A stretch of DNA of 64,000 nt from Dehalococcoidia bacterium (lineage in GTDB: Bacteria > Chloroflexota > Dehalococcoidia > GIF9 > AB-539-J10): assembly GCA_016930935.1 (NCBI GenBank), contig JAFGFT010000075.1:1-64000 (forward strand), given 5' to 3'. Positions 16,473 through 25,280 of this stretch are shown here, piece by piece. The notes below the pieces were generated by a model. That model saw only the letters and a list, made by a program, of their open reading frames with translations, searched no databases and was not told where the DNA came from. The first letter of the stretch is position 1; each line of letters opens with the position of its first letter. The position numbers and the translations under genes are program-made.

Positions 16473-17324
16473 GTGCGACAGTCCGAGCCTATTAATGTCG
16501 ACCTGCGGGACCTGATATTCGAGAGTATCAGTGACCGAACCTACGTGGCACAGATTCGTGCACGAACAGCGGGCATTCTCTCCGGAGTCCCGCTGCTACG
16601 CAGCAAGGGAGATGAGATTGGCGTCATGTTCCGCAGCCTGCTTCCCGATGGGGCCCCGCTCGAAAGCGGCACCGTGCTGGCCGAGTTCACTGGGGCACCG
16701 AAGCAACTAGCGCTGTGTGAGGACAATCTCATCGGCCTCGTCGCCAAATACTCCGGCGTCGCGACCGCAGCATCCAGGGCGAAGGCGGTATCAGGACGAA
16801 TCCGTGTCGTCTGCGGAGCCTGGAAGAAGATGCCTGCCGAATCCAAGCAACTTCTGCGACGTGCGGTGGAGACAGGGGGGTTGTCCACCCGCATCTCCGA
16901 CAGAAACTTCGTGTACATGGACAAGAACTACGTCCGGATGTTCGGCAGCATCAGCGCGACGCTTGCGGCGGTCCGGAAGATTGATGAGCGCGTCAAGGCA
17001 ATACAAATTCGCGGAGAGACCACCACCATCGAGGAGGAGGCTGAGGAAGCTGTGGCAGGCAGTGCGAACATACTGATGATAGATACCGGCAACACTGATG
17101 ATGTCAGACGCGTGTCCCGACACCTCCATGCCAGAGGCATGCGTGGCTCGGTACGTCTGGCGTTCGCCGGAGACATAAGTATCGAGCAACTCGGCATACT
17201 GCAGGCCGATGACATCGACATCGTGGATATCGGTCGTGCGGTTATCGACGCTCCCCTCCTCGACATGCGACTCGATGTCGTGGGAGAGTACCCTGACACA
17301 ACAACACGGCAGCAAGGAGAGTGA
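16473..17324 (+). CDS. NadC/ModD-like phosphoribosyltransferase-fold protein
   Basis: About 283 residues from GTG 16473, 4 nt after the LarA stop. The fold is that of quinolinate phosphoribosyltransferase: a mixed N-terminal domain (GILSGVPLL, LAEFTG) and an alpha/beta barrel (LCEDNLIGLVAKYSGVATAA, IQIRGETTTIEEEAEEAV, DIDIVDIGRAV). The catalytic loop that reads TRKTTPG in NadC is GAWKKMP here, and the KDNH motif is DKNYV, so key substrate-contact residues are changed. It may use a different nicotinate-like substrate or have another role. The coupling to a LarA-type gene is suggestive because the Lar cofactor is built from nicotinic acid adenine dinucleotide. Confidence 0.72.
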   Translation: MRQSEPINVDLRDLIFESISDRTYVAQIRARTAGILSGVPLLRSKGDEIGVMFRSLLPDGAPLESGTVLAEFTGAPKQLALCEDNLIGLVAKYSGVATAASRAKAVSGRIRVVCGAWKKMPAESKQLLRRAVETGGLSTRISDRNFVYMDKNYVRMFGSISATLAAVRKIDERVKAIQIRGETTTIEEEAEEAVAGSANILMIDTGNTDDVRRVSRHLHARGMRGSVRLAFAGDISIEQLGILQADDIDIVDIGRAVIDAPLLDMRLDVVGEYPDTTTRQQGE

Positions 17325-17326
17325 CT

Positions 17327-18202
17327 GTGGACATCAACATGATAGGAAAGACCGAGCTATGGATACAGAGTATCCGGCTTCACGAGGCCAACCTCTCGGA
17401 CATAGCCGGCGTAGTGAGCGAGGTCTTCGAACTCTCTCCACAGGAAGTCCTGGTCGTGGATGCCGGGCCGACTCACGTGACACTCGACATACTCAGACAG
17501 ACCATGGAGCTGCATCAATTCACCGCCAAAGAGTCACTGCTGCTCAGTCGACTGTCTAAACTCCCGGGAGTGACCATAGATGCAGAAACCGCCATTCACT
17601 CTGAAGGCATCCTCGAGATGATTTCCCTCGACCCCGACCTGAAGGAAGACGTCACGGCGAAGGCTGCCACAGTGGGCAAGCAGATGGAGGAGGCGTTCCT
17701 CAAGAGAGTGAGAGTGTTCCCCACAGGGGCGGAGGTGCTGAGCAGGGTCATCGAGGATACAAACAGCCCCTATATCAAGGAAGCGCTGGAGACACAGGGG
17801 TACAGGGTCACCGTCGGCGACATCCTCCCTGACAACGTGGTGGCAATATCGAATGCACTGGAGGAAGCACTCTACGAGGGCTACGGACTCATCATCACGA
17901 CGGGCGGGGTCGGCGCGGAAGGCAAAGACCAGACCGTCGAGGCCACTTTGCGCCTGGACGCCACTGCCGCGACACCCTGGGTGGTCAAGTACGAGCAAAC
18001 AGGCAGGCACGTGAAGCCGGGAGTCAGAATCGGCGTGGGACAGATAGGCAAGGCACTGATAGTGAATCTCCCGGGGCCACACGACGAGGTAGCGGACTGC
18101 ATACCGGTACTGGTATCTACGCTGGCACAGGGCGCGCGTGACAAGACAGTGCTCGCGGAGAATCTTTCAGCGAAATTGAAATCGAGGCACCTGCCACACT
18201 AA
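17327..18202 (+). CDS. Molybdopterin-binding (MoCF/MogA-like) domain protein
   Basis: About 291 residues; GTG 17327 has AAGGAG 7 nt upstream, and an earlier GTG at 17321 would be too close to that site. The C-terminal half is a MoCF-type domain: VRVFPTGAEVL, ALETQGYRVTVGDILPDNV, IITTGGVGAEGKDQTVEA and VNLPGPHDEV. The N-terminal half is less clear. Related proteins bind molybdopterin or other nucleotides in Mo-cofactor and NAD metabolism. It overlaps or abuts the NadC-like gene, so the two are translationally linked. It is the last gene of the cassette and ends base-to-base with the convergent FAD oxidoreductase. Confidence 0.78.
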   Translation: MDINMIGKTELWIQSIRLHEANLSDIAGVVSEVFELSPQEVLVVDAGPTHVTLDILRQTMELHQFTAKESLLLSRLSKLPGVTIDAETAIHSEGILEMISLDPDLKEDVTAKAATVGKQMEEAFLKRVRVFPTGAEVLSRVIEDTNSPYIKEALETQGYRVTVGDILPDNVVAISNALEEALYEGYGLIITTGGVGAEGKDQTVEATLRLDATAATPWVVKYEQTGRHVKPGVRIGVGQIGKALIVNLPGPHDEVADCIPVLVSTLAQGARDKTVLAENLSAKLKSRHLPH

Positions 18203-19459
18203 CTACAGACCGAGGTCCATGCCATCCGCTATCATGGCTCGCTGCAACGCGTTGATATCCAGGGCGCGCGGCGAGCGCTCAGAACTGAGCGACAGTGCGG
18301 CCGCAACCCCCGCCGAATGCCCGGTTGCAAAACACGGAGGAATCAGCCGCAGCATGCCCACTCCTTCGGGGTCCGCTGACAGACACCGCCCCGCAACCAG
18401 CAGGTTTTCCACGCCTCGTGGCACCAGCGACCTGTATGGCACGCGCAAAGGGGTGTGCATGTACGGTTTGGAGGCAGTGTCCGGATAAACATTGTCCAGC
18501 ATGTCCTTCATGGAGGGCGCGATGTCACCCTGTGCGAGGCGCGTGCCACGAACGCCGGTGAGAGTGGCCGTATATTCAACGCGAGACTGCTCAAAACCCG
18601 GCACATGCTCAACCAGGAATCGTGACAGGCGCATCACATGCTCTCTGCAAGTGAACTCGGCCCGTGAATGCGCAGCCGGATCCAGACCGTCAACTCCCTG
18701 CAGGTTGCCCGACCAGACGTTTACCTCTCCCTCGTGAACGAGGTCCTGTCCGAAGACTCCAGGTGCGCCGCGGTCCATCGTCATTTCGAGGTCGAATTCA
18801 AGGTCGTCCTGCTTACGAGCCCGCTGCACGACGTCGCGCAGTTTGCTCCAATTCCCTATCTCAGCAAGCACCCGGGTCGTATCCACACCTATCATATTGA
18901 ACATGAGGGTTGCAGGAGGCAACTTCGAAGGGACAGCACATGGGGCACCAGCCCTCGCGCACACGTCGGCATCTCCGGTTGCATCCACTACAACCTTCGC
19001 GAGGATGGCGTGGCGACCTGCCTTGCTTTCGACTATCACTCCCTTGATTGCCCCATCTTCCACGATGCTATCAACGATAACGGTGTGAAGCAGGCATTCA
19101 ACTCCCTGCTCAAGAAGCATCCGACCAAGTTCGTACTTGAGCACCTCAGGCTCCATGGCGTGGAATGACAGTTCCTGGTAGTCAGTCGACTGGTTTCGCA
19201 CGAGTGAGTAGGCGTCGCTACGACACAACCGTTCTGCGACCTCAAGGCCTATCCCGTTGTCGAGGGGCGGGGTGGTAATAACCAGCGACTGCGTGACAAG
19301 GCCACCCAGAAATGCGTAGCGCTCCAACAGCAACACGCGGGCACCCCGGCGCGCGGCGCAGTAGGCCGCAGACACACCTGCGACACCTCCACCACAGACG
19401 AGCACGTCCGTCTCGGCCAGTACCGCGGTTTCTCGCGGCGCCTCATGAATCGTTCTCAC
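18203..19459 (-). CDS. FAD-dependent oxidoreductase (FAD_oxidored / fumarate-reductase-like)
   Basis: About 418 residues from GTG 19459, which has GGAGGT 7 nt upstream. The N-terminus carries the dinucleotide fold VLVCGGGVAGVSAAYCAARRGARVLLLE and continues with FLGGLVTQSL. A second FAD contact is VVDATGDADVCARAGAP, and GVENLLVAGRCLSADPEGVGMLRLIPPCFATGHSAGVAAALS closes the site. This is typical of the FAD_oxidored group, in which the substrate varies widely. It is convergent with the LarA cassette with no spacing. It may oxidise the hydroxyacid processed by that cassette, but this is inference from position. Confidence 0.85.
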   Translation of the reverse strand: MRTIHEAPRETAVLAETDVLVCGGGVAGVSAAYCAARRGARVLLLERYAFLGGLVTQSLVITTPPLDNGIGLEVAERLCRSDAYSLVRNQSTDYQELSFHAMEPEVLKYELGRMLLEQGVECLLHTVIVDSIVEDGAIKGVIVESKAGRHAILAKVVVDATGDADVCARAGAPCAVPSKLPPATLMFNMIGVDTTRVLAEIGNWSKLRDVVQRARKQDDLEFDLEMTMDRGAPGVFGQDLVHEGEVNVWSGNLQGVDGLDPAAHSRAEFTCREHVMRLSRFLVEHVPGFEQSRVEYTATLTGVRGTRLAQGDIAPSMKDMLDNVYPDTASKPYMHTPLRVPYRSLVPRGVENLLVAGRCLSADPEGVGMLRLIPPCFATGHSAGVAAALSLSSERSPRALDINALQRAMIADGMDLGL

Positions 19460-19581
19460 GACCAGCACCTCCTAGCGGCGCTACGAACCTCAACTGCCGC
19501 AGCGTCAGTGCATCCGACAATCATTCTGCACCGTTGCACAAGCAACAGCCATGTTCACGCACAAAGGCACCCCGTAGGCGT

Positions 19582-20259
19582 TTACTTCGAGCTGTTTTTC
19601 GGCAAGTGCGGAATGAGCCAGGAAAGGAAGGAGTCCTCGCTCCGAGTCTGAAGGAACACGCGGCCCGGCCCTGTGAACTCACAGACGAGCCCCTCACCGC
19701 TGAAGAGCGTCGACTTCATGCCACCGACTCGCCTGACCTTATAGTTAACCCCCTCATCAAACGCCACCATGTGGCCATTGTCTACCACGTAGGACTCACC
19801 GGCAGGAATAACAACTTCGTGAATAGCCCCGTAGCTCGATAGAAAGAGATGTCCGCTGCCGCTTATTTTCAGAAGGAAGGGACCTTCCTTTGCGAAGAAG
19901 CCTCGCGCCCCCGACCACTTCGTATCAACGGTGAGTTGAGGGGACGATGCCAGGTACGCTGTAGATTGCGCGTACATCGTGGCCCCGGCTACGTCAAGAT
20001 GGACGATGTCACCGGGAAGCGGTGGCGCAAACGTGACCTCTCCCGCAGACGATGCTCTGAACGTGTTGATGAAGAAGCTCTCTCCGCCAAGGACGCTCCG
20101 CTTCAAACCGGAAAGCAATCCTCCCTTGACGCTGGTCTGCATCTCGATGCCTGAAGACATTGACACCATGGCACCTGACTCGGCGCTGACCTCTTCGCCT
20201 GCATTGAGCAGTACCTTCGCCAGAGAGTACGAAGGCCCGTAGAGTATCTCGTGGTTCAT
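19582..20259 (-). CDS. AIM24/TIGR00266 family protein
   Basis: 225 residues from ATG 20259 with AAGGAGG upstream. The double beta-helix family is recognised by LLNAGEEVSAESGAMVSMSSGIEMQTSVKGG near the start, then LGGESFFINTFRASSAGEVTFAPPLPGDI and GEGLVCEFTGPGRVFLQTRS at the end. Function is unknown in bacteria; the yeast relative is a mitochondrial biogenesis factor. A good promoter lies about 140 nt upstream. Confidence 0.9.
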   Translation of the reverse strand: MNHEILYGPSYSLAKVLLNAGEEVSAESGAMVSMSSGIEMQTSVKGGLLSGLKRSVLGGESFFINTFRASSAGEVTFAPPLPGDIVHLDVAGATMYAQSTAYLASSPQLTVDTKWSGARGFFAKEGPFLLKISGSGHLFLSSYGAIHEVVIPAGESYVVDNGHMVAFDEGVNYKVRRVGGMKSTLFSGEGLVCEFTGPGRVFLQTRSEDSFLSWLIPHLPKNSSK

Positions 20260-20398
20260 CAGTCCCTCCTTCCTAGAATGGGACCTGGACTCCCCCTGTG
20301 GGGACTATGTTCCGCACATCACGCGGACCTCCAGGTCGGGCACACCCATCGGTCGTCTGCACTCGGTGATACCACCTGCGGGCAGCCTACAGAAAACC

Positions 20399-20427
20399 AT
20401 TATAGGTCTGGAGATTTCCGGTGTCTA
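20399..20427 (-). promoter_or_regulatory. Sigma70-type promoter for the AIM24-family gene
   Basis: On the minus strand TAGACA (20427-20422), a 17-nt spacer and a perfect TATAAT (20404-20399). It gives a leader of about 130 nt before the ATG at 20259. Confidence 0.6.
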
Positions 20428-20476
20428 TTTCCATCCCAAGACTGGACACCTCTCCCCAAGCCCACCGCCATCAGTC

Positions 20477-20482
20477 TATAAT
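20477..20482 (+). promoter_or_regulatory. -10 box of a probably leaderless gene
   Basis: TATAAT at 20477-20482 predicts a transcription start near 20489, only about 8 nt before the ATG at 20497 and 5 before a TTG at 20494. No good -35 box and no ribosome binding site are present, which fits a leaderless mRNA. Confidence 0.45.
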
Positions 20483-20496
20483 CGGCAAAGACCTTG

Positions 20497-20964
20497 ATGC
20501 AGACGACAAGTCAGCAAGCACTCCAGGCTCTCCGTGCACACTACACATGTGCGATGCTCGGTATGCTCCTTGAGGATGTGCAACGCATCGAACGGCACTA
20601 TCCGGTTTCATGCCTCGGGCTGAGTGGCGTGTGTGAAGAGAAGCTTGCGCTCTTTCGCAGTCGCGAGATTACTACTACGGAGTCCAATGTCCAGCCAGAG
20701 ACGCCGCTTGCGACGAAAGACCCGGCGCATGCACTCGACATTCTCGAGGCTCAGCGCACCCTCGGCCTCGTGCCACGCCACGAATACCGCCGGAGACGCC
20801 GTGAACTTGGCCGCAGACTCCGCCACCTACGATACTCGGACACTCCCATAGTGGCACACATCGTTGACATGGTCACTCTCTTCCGTGACAGAATTGAGGA
20901 CGGGCTTCTGGGGATGGGCGAACTGACCGAGCGCATCAACTCCCATCGCACGGCGATGTTCTAG
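20497..20964 (+). CDS. Unknown protein with a SHOCT-like short helical segment
   Basis: About 155 residues, mostly helical and charged. Residues about 80-110 (ALDILEAQRTLGLVPRHEYRRRRREL) resemble the short C-terminal SHOCT-type motif. I do not recognise a family for the rest. There is no Shine-Dalgarno sequence, but a perfect TATAAT box 15 nt upstream supports a leaderless transcript. The frame is clean and the gene fills an otherwise empty space. The reality of the gene is likely but not certain. Confidence 0.5.
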   Translation: MQTTSQQALQALRAHYTCAMLGMLLEDVQRIERHYPVSCLGLSGVCEEKLALFRSREITTTESNVQPETPLATKDPAHALDILEAQRTLGLVPRHEYRRRRRELGRRLRHLRYSDTPIVAHIVDMVTLFRDRIEDGLLGMGELTERINSHRTAMF

Positions 20965-20993
20965 CAACGCATCCACGTTGAGGCGAGCACCCA

Positions 20994-21593
20994 CTACTTC
21001 GGCTCGGGAAACTGCGAGGAGACCAGTTCTTCAACCTCACGCAGCCAGCGCTCCCTCTGCTCGCGCGTGCTGGTCACTATGATGCTGAACGTACGGCGTT
21101 GCACGTTGCTCACGCCACACAGTCCGAAGATGCAGTCTCGCCAGATGGCTTCCAAAGGGTCGCCAAATACCTGCCGCTCGCGCTCGGGTGATGTATTGGA
21201 AGTGTTGAACACCAGTGCCGCCCGTGCGTGTAACAACCCCACAGGCACACCTTCTCCGCAGTCGTTCTCTTCGAACCGGTAGGCGACACCGGGTCTCACA
21301 ACCCTGTCTACCCACCCTTTCAGGATTGCAGGTGGCTGTCCCCACCAGTTGGGATGCACCACCACGATGCCATCCGCTGCAGCAAGTTCGGCACAGTGAG
21401 CTTCGACAGTATCTGAAAGCATCGCATCCCGAAGAATCTCGGAGGAGGGAAGCAACGGAGGAAATTCCTCCTCACAAAGGTCATGAAAGGAAACAGAGTG
21501 CCCGAGCAGGCGCAACGTGTCCACGCAGGTGACCGCAATCGCATGATTGAAACTTGCAGTGTCGGGATGAGCCAGAAGAACGAGGATGTTCAC
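20994..21593 (-). CDS. NAD(P)H dehydrogenase (quinone), flavodoxin-fold
   Basis: 199 residues from GTG 21593 with GGAGGTG upstream. It opens with ILVLLAHPDTASFNHAIA (flavin phosphate site). It then has GIVVVHPNWWGQPPAILKGWVDRVVRPGVAYRF, the signature of the MdaB/YwrO/KefF-type FMN or FAD quinone reductases. It probably catalyses two-electron reduction of quinones to limit redox cycling. It lies alone, just upstream of the HEAT-repeat gene on the same strand. Confidence 0.9.
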   Translation of the reverse strand: MNILVLLAHPDTASFNHAIAVTCVDTLRLLGHSVSFHDLCEEEFPPLLPSSEILRDAMLSDTVEAHCAELAAADGIVVVHPNWWGQPPAILKGWVDRVVRPGVAYRFEENDCGEGVPVGLLHARAALVFNTSNTSPERERQVFGDPLEAIWRDCIFGLCGVSNVQRRTFSIIVTSTREQRERWLREVEELVSSQFPEPK

Positions 21594-21631
21594 GTCACAC
21601 CTCCTGCACGCGATATGGAAACGGAAAGCTA

Positions 21632-22264
21632 CTAGTGAGGAATGATATGGCGCGCGTCGCGCGGCTTCACGCCTGAAGGAAAACTCTCCATGGCACGGAT
21701 GGCTGCAACAGGAGCCTGCGCAGCCGCCCCCGAAGACTCAAGGGCTCTGACAACGGGACTCAGAACGTCCTTTAAGTCGAAGTCCACCCACGCCGCATGG
21801 TGTTCAAGGTGGTAGTCTGAATGAAGGTCCAGCCCGGCGAAGTGTGAGAGCACATGTCTGGAACCATCGCGCAGCCAGACGGAATCGGCGCCCTGCATCA
21901 GCGCGTGAAGCACGGCGGGAACGCATAGCCGCCCCACAGCGATGAGCCCCTCTGCAGCAATCCACCGCACCTCAAATGTGCGGTCCGCCAGGGCCTTTAC
22001 AAGACCATCAATGGCACGGCGGTCTGCGATGTCCCTCAAACACATGGCTGCCTCAAACCGAACTCTGCTCTTGCGGTGTCCGAGAGCCTGCAGAACAGGC
22101 TCTACAGCACGCGGGCCCATCGCCACCAGTGCGTGTCGCGCGCGCTCCCTCTTGATTCCGTCCTTGTCAGCCAGTTGCTCAATCAGCCCCTCGATCGTTG
22201 GAGCGCACACCACGGCGTCATCAGGAGCTGATGAACGATTGTGCAGATGATTGAAAAGTCTCTT
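21632..22264 (-). CDS. HEAT-repeat protein
   Basis: About 210 residues from ATG 22264, with only a weak purine-rich leader. Four or five HEAT/PBS-lyase-like repeats run from residue 30: KRERARHALVAMGPRAVEPVLQAL, SRVRFEAAMCLRDIADRRAI, and EVRWIAAEGLIAVGRLCVPAV. Such repeats form a helical scaffold for protein binding, and the target is unknown. The last 50 residues, AAQAPVAAIRAMESFPSG, are not repeat-like. Confidence 0.78.
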   Translation of the reverse strand, partial: KRLFNHLHNRSSAPDDAVVCAPTIEGLIEQLADKDGIKRERARHALVAMGPRAVEPVLQALGHRKSRVRFEAAMCLRDIADRRAIDGLVKALADRTFEVRWIAAEGLIAVGRLCVPAVLHALMQGADSVWLRDGSRHVLSHFAGLDLHSDYHLEHHAAWVDFDLKDVLSPVVRALESSGAAAQAPVAAIRAMESFPSGVKPRDARHIIPH

Positions 22265-22550
22265 CATGTGTCGTGCTTTCAGTGACGCTACACATAGGAT
22301 TATAGGTATCACACAAGAGCATGTCCACCTCGACAGTAGTACGACTCACGACTCCGAGCGAAGTAGCCCACGGAACACTGGCGGACTGAGAGTCCGGGCT
22401 GCAACGTACAGCCGCACTATTGGCTGCGTTCCGCAGAAACCAGTCATGTCCGAAAGAAGAAGGACAAATATGCGCATCTGAGACATAATACTGTGGACTC
22501 TCCACAACTCCGGTGCTAGCATGTGCCCGTTCAGCACAGGCGATACCGCA

Positions 22551-22757
22551 ATGAACGTAGTTGAGATATATAAGGGGTGGTGCAAGAAGTGCGGCATCTG
22601 CGTTGCGTTCTGTCCCCGGGATGTTCTTGCAATCGGCGACGACGGCTACCCCACGGCGAAGAACGCCGAAGCGTGCACCGGCTGCGGCTGGTGTGAACTC
22701 CGCTGTCCCGATTTTGCGATAGTGGTGCAGAAAGATGAGCGAACAAAAGACAGCTGA
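22551..22757 (+). CDS. korD: 2-oxoacid:ferredoxin oxidoreductase delta (ferredoxin) subunit
   Basis: 67 residues from ATG 22551; an in-frame ATG at 22521 would add ten poorly conserved residues. Two 4Fe-4S motifs are present (CKKCGICVAFCP and CTGCGWCELRCP). The start VEIYKGWCKKCGICV is typical of KorD-type subunits. It overlaps the start of the alpha subunit by 23 nt and begins the korDABC operon. It would carry electrons from the thiamine-diphosphate centre to ferredoxin. No clear ribosome binding site precedes it. Confidence 0.9.
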   Translation: MNVVEIYKGWCKKCGICVAFCPRDVLAIGDDGYPTAKNAEACTGCGWCELRCPDFAIVVQKDERTKDS

Positions 22758-23883
22758 GCGCATACTGCTGCAGGGCAGTGAGGCCTGTGTAAGAGGGGCG
22801 CTTGCGGCAGGTTGTCAGTTCTATGCCGGCTACCCCATCACACCTGCCACCGAGATAATGGAACTTATGTCACGTCGCCTTCCCCCTGCAGGCGGCGTCT
22901 TCATACAGATGGAAGATGAGATAGCGAGCATGGGCGCGATAATCGGCGCGTCGCTCGGCGGCATGAAGGCAATGACAGCCACCAGTGGACCGGGATTTTC
23001 CCTCATGCAGGAGCACATCAGTTTCGCAGCAATGGCAGAGGTTCCGTGCGTGATAGTGAACGTCATGCGAGGTGGACCCAGCACCGGTCTCCCAACTCGC
23101 CCGGCACAGGGCGACGTCATGCAGGCCCGCTGGGGTTCTCACGGAGACCACCCGATGCTCGTCGTTGCTCCGTCTTCAGCCTACGAGTTCTTCGATTTGA
23201 CCGTGAAGGCGTTCAACCTCGCCGAGCGCTACAGGAGTCCTGTGATAGTGCTCGCCGATGAAATCGTAGCGCACACCCGTGAGACGGTGATACTGCCGCC
23301 GCTCGAAGAACTTGAGATTGAGAACAGGCCGAGGCCGACCGTGCCTCCAGAATGGTATTCACCCTACCAGGACCCGGGTACCGGAGTGCCGCCGATGGCA
23401 GCGTTCGGAGAAGGATACCGATTCCACGTGACCGGCCTTATGCATGATATCAATGGTTACCCCACCCAGCGACCTGACGAGACGGAAGAGTTGATGATGA
23501 GGCTCTTTCACAAGGTATCCAAGGACTTTCATCTACTTCAATGGTATGACGCATACTTCGACGCTGATGCCGAAATCATGGTCATAGCGTATGGCTCAGT
23601 CGCACGTTCAGCGCTCAAGGCAGTCAAGATGGCACGTGAGAAGGGGCTCCCCGTGGGATTGCTCAAGCTCAAGATGATATGGCCCTTCATGCGGAGAACA
23701 GTTGAACGTTATCTCGATTCTTCCCGCAAAGTCCTCGTCGCTGAGGCCAACATGGGGCAACTGTCAAGAGAAGTGAAACGCGTCAATCAGGGCAAGTGCG
23801 ACGTACTCACGCTCAACAGGATTGACGGGCAGATGCTGACTCCAGACCAGATACTGGAGCGAGTCGAGGAAGCGCTCTCATGA
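22735..23883 (+). CDS. korA: 2-oxoacid:ferredoxin oxidoreductase alpha subunit
   Basis: 382 residues from ATG 22735. The pyrimidine-domain signature GCQFYAGYPITPATEIMELM is followed by MEDEIASMGAIIGASLGG, ATSGPGFSLMQEHISFAAMAEVPCVIVNVMRGGPSTGLPT, then transketolase C-terminal elements (EIMVIAYGSVARSALKAV). The separate alpha, beta, gamma and delta subunits and this sequence pattern fit 2-oxoglutarate-type (Kor) enzymes, but a related 2-oxoacid cannot be excluded. It converts 2-oxoacid and CoA to acyl-CoA and CO2, or the reverse, with ferredoxin. Confidence 0.9.
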   Translation: MSEQKTAERILLQGSEACVRGALAAGCQFYAGYPITPATEIMELMSRRLPPAGGVFIQMEDEIASMGAIIGASLGGMKAMTATSGPGFSLMQEHISFAAMAEVPCVIVNVMRGGPSTGLPTRPAQGDVMQARWGSHGDHPMLVVAPSSAYEFFDLTVKAFNLAERYRSPVIVLADEIVAHTRETVILPPLEELEIENRPRPTVPPEWYSPYQDPGTGVPPMAAFGEGYRFHVTGLMHDINGYPTQRPDETEELMMRLFHKVSKDFHLLQWYDAYFDADAEIMVIAYGSVARSALKAVKMAREKGLPVGLLKLKMIWPFMRRTVERYLDSSRKVLVAEANMGQLSREVKRVNQGKCDVLTLNRIDGQMLTPDQILERVEEALS

Positions 23884-24701
23884 AACATACGCCGCACCTG
23901 ATTCACCGCTATCTAAGATCGTCAAAGCGCTTTCCCCACGTATGGTGTCCCGGCTGCGGCATCGGCATTCTCCTTGGTTCCCTTGTGAGGGCCATCGATG
24001 CGAGCGACTACGGCAAGAACGACATCATGCTCGTCTCAGGCATCGGCTGCTCCGGAAGGCTCCCCGTCTACCTTGATTTCAACACACTGCACACCACACA
24101 TGGCAGGGCCCTGACCTTTGCCACGGGCATCAAGCTGGCAAAGCCCCACATGAAGGTAATCGTCGTGATGGGAGATGGTGACGCCGCATCGATTGGAGGC
24201 AATCACCTCATTCACGCGGCGCGACGCAATATCGATATCACCACCATCATCGTCAACAACCAGATATACGGAATGACGGGCGGACAGGCATCTCCCACCA
24301 CCCCATTCGGACTGACTACTTCATCCTCTCCCTATGGCCACCTGGAACACCCGTTCGACATCTCCCGCCTCGTGGAGGCAGCAGGCGCCGTCTTCGTTGC
24401 ACGATCCACCGTCTACCACACCAGGGCACTCGACAAGGTCATCGGTCAAGCACTGAACAAGAAGGGTTTCTCAGTTGTGGAGGTTATCTCGCCGTGCGTG
24501 ACACACTACGGCAAGATGACAGGCATGAACTCGCCGGTCGAGATGATGCAATGGCAGAAAGACAACGCCGTCCCCGTCGAGAAGGCCGGTGAGATGAGTA
24601 CCGAAGAGTTGCAGAACAAGATAGTAACGGGCGTCCTTGTCGATATCGAGAAGCCAACGTTCCACGAGGAACACGCCCGAATCGGGAAAGAGGTCGGATA
24701 G
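23880..24701 (+). CDS. korB: 2-oxoacid:ferredoxin oxidoreductase beta subunit (TPP-binding)
   Basis: 273 residues; its ATG overlaps the alpha stop (ATGA). WCPGCGIGILLGSLVRAI, GIGCSGRLPVYLDFNTLHTTHGRAL and the thiamine diphosphate/Mg motif GDGDAASIGGNHLIHAARRN with IIVNNQIYGMTGGQASPTTP are all present. Together with korA it forms the catalytic core. Confidence 0.93.
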   Translation: MKHTPHLIHRYLRSSKRFPHVWCPGCGIGILLGSLVRAIDASDYGKNDIMLVSGIGCSGRLPVYLDFNTLHTTHGRALTFATGIKLAKPHMKVIVVMGDGDAASIGGNHLIHAARRNIDITTIIVNNQIYGMTGGQASPTTPFGLTTSSSPYGHLEHPFDISRLVEAAGAVFVARSTVYHTRALDKVIGQALNKKGFSVVEVISPCVTHYGKMTGMNSPVEMMQWQKDNAVPVEKAGEMSTEELQNKIVTGVLVDIEKPTFHEEHARIGKEVG

Positions 24702-24707
24702 AGACCC

Positions 24708-25280
24708 ATGCGATACGAATTGCGGCTGGCAGGTTCAGGTGGACAGGGATTGGTACTGGCGGGAATCATGCTCGCCGAGGCCGGTCAGATGGAAGGCCAC
24801 ATGGTAGTCCATTCACAGAACTACGGCCCTGAGGCACGTGGCGGCAATTCGGTCTCCGAGGTCATCTTCTCCGACGAGGAAATAGACTATCCGCGAACGA
24901 TGGGGCTCGACATGCTCGTTGCGTTCAACCAGAAAGCCTGCAACGAGAGCATCAACGAGATGAAGGAAAGCGGCCTCGTCATCGTAGACTCCGCACCTGT
25001 CAAGAAATGCCTCTGGGGCAAAGTACTACGGCTCCACCTCCAGAGAGAGGCAGATGTCACTTTCAATGACCCGCGAGTGGTGAACGTGTTCGCACTGGGC
25101 GTACTGACACCGTTCTGCGACTGGGTGAGCGAAGGTTCAATGACGAAGGCCATCAGCAACAGACTCCCTGCACACCTGCTCGAGCACAATATGGAAGCGT
25201 TCAAGCTTGGATTCAGCAAGGGAACGCATCTGAAGGAAACCACCCTTCACCACGAGCTTGAAGGCGCCATAGACGTCTAG
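24708..25280 (+). CDS. korC: 2-oxoacid:ferredoxin oxidoreductase gamma subunit
   Basis: 190 residues from ATG 24708. GSGGQGLVLAGIMLAEAGQ is the gamma-domain glycine-rich loop, followed by SQNYGPEARGGNSVSEVIFSDEEIDYP, which is characteristic of KorC/PorC. It is the last gene of korDABC. Its stop overlaps the stop region of the convergent secreted-protein gene by 4 nt. Confidence 0.92.
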   Translation: MRYELRLAGSGGQGLVLAGIMLAEAGQMEGHMVVHSQNYGPEARGGNSVSEVIFSDEEIDYPRTMGLDMLVAFNQKACNESINEMKESGLVIVDSAPVKKCLWGKVLRLHLQREADVTFNDPRVVNVFALGVLTPFCDWVSEGSMTKAISNRLPAHLLEHNMEAFKLGFSKGTHLKETTLHHELEGAIDV

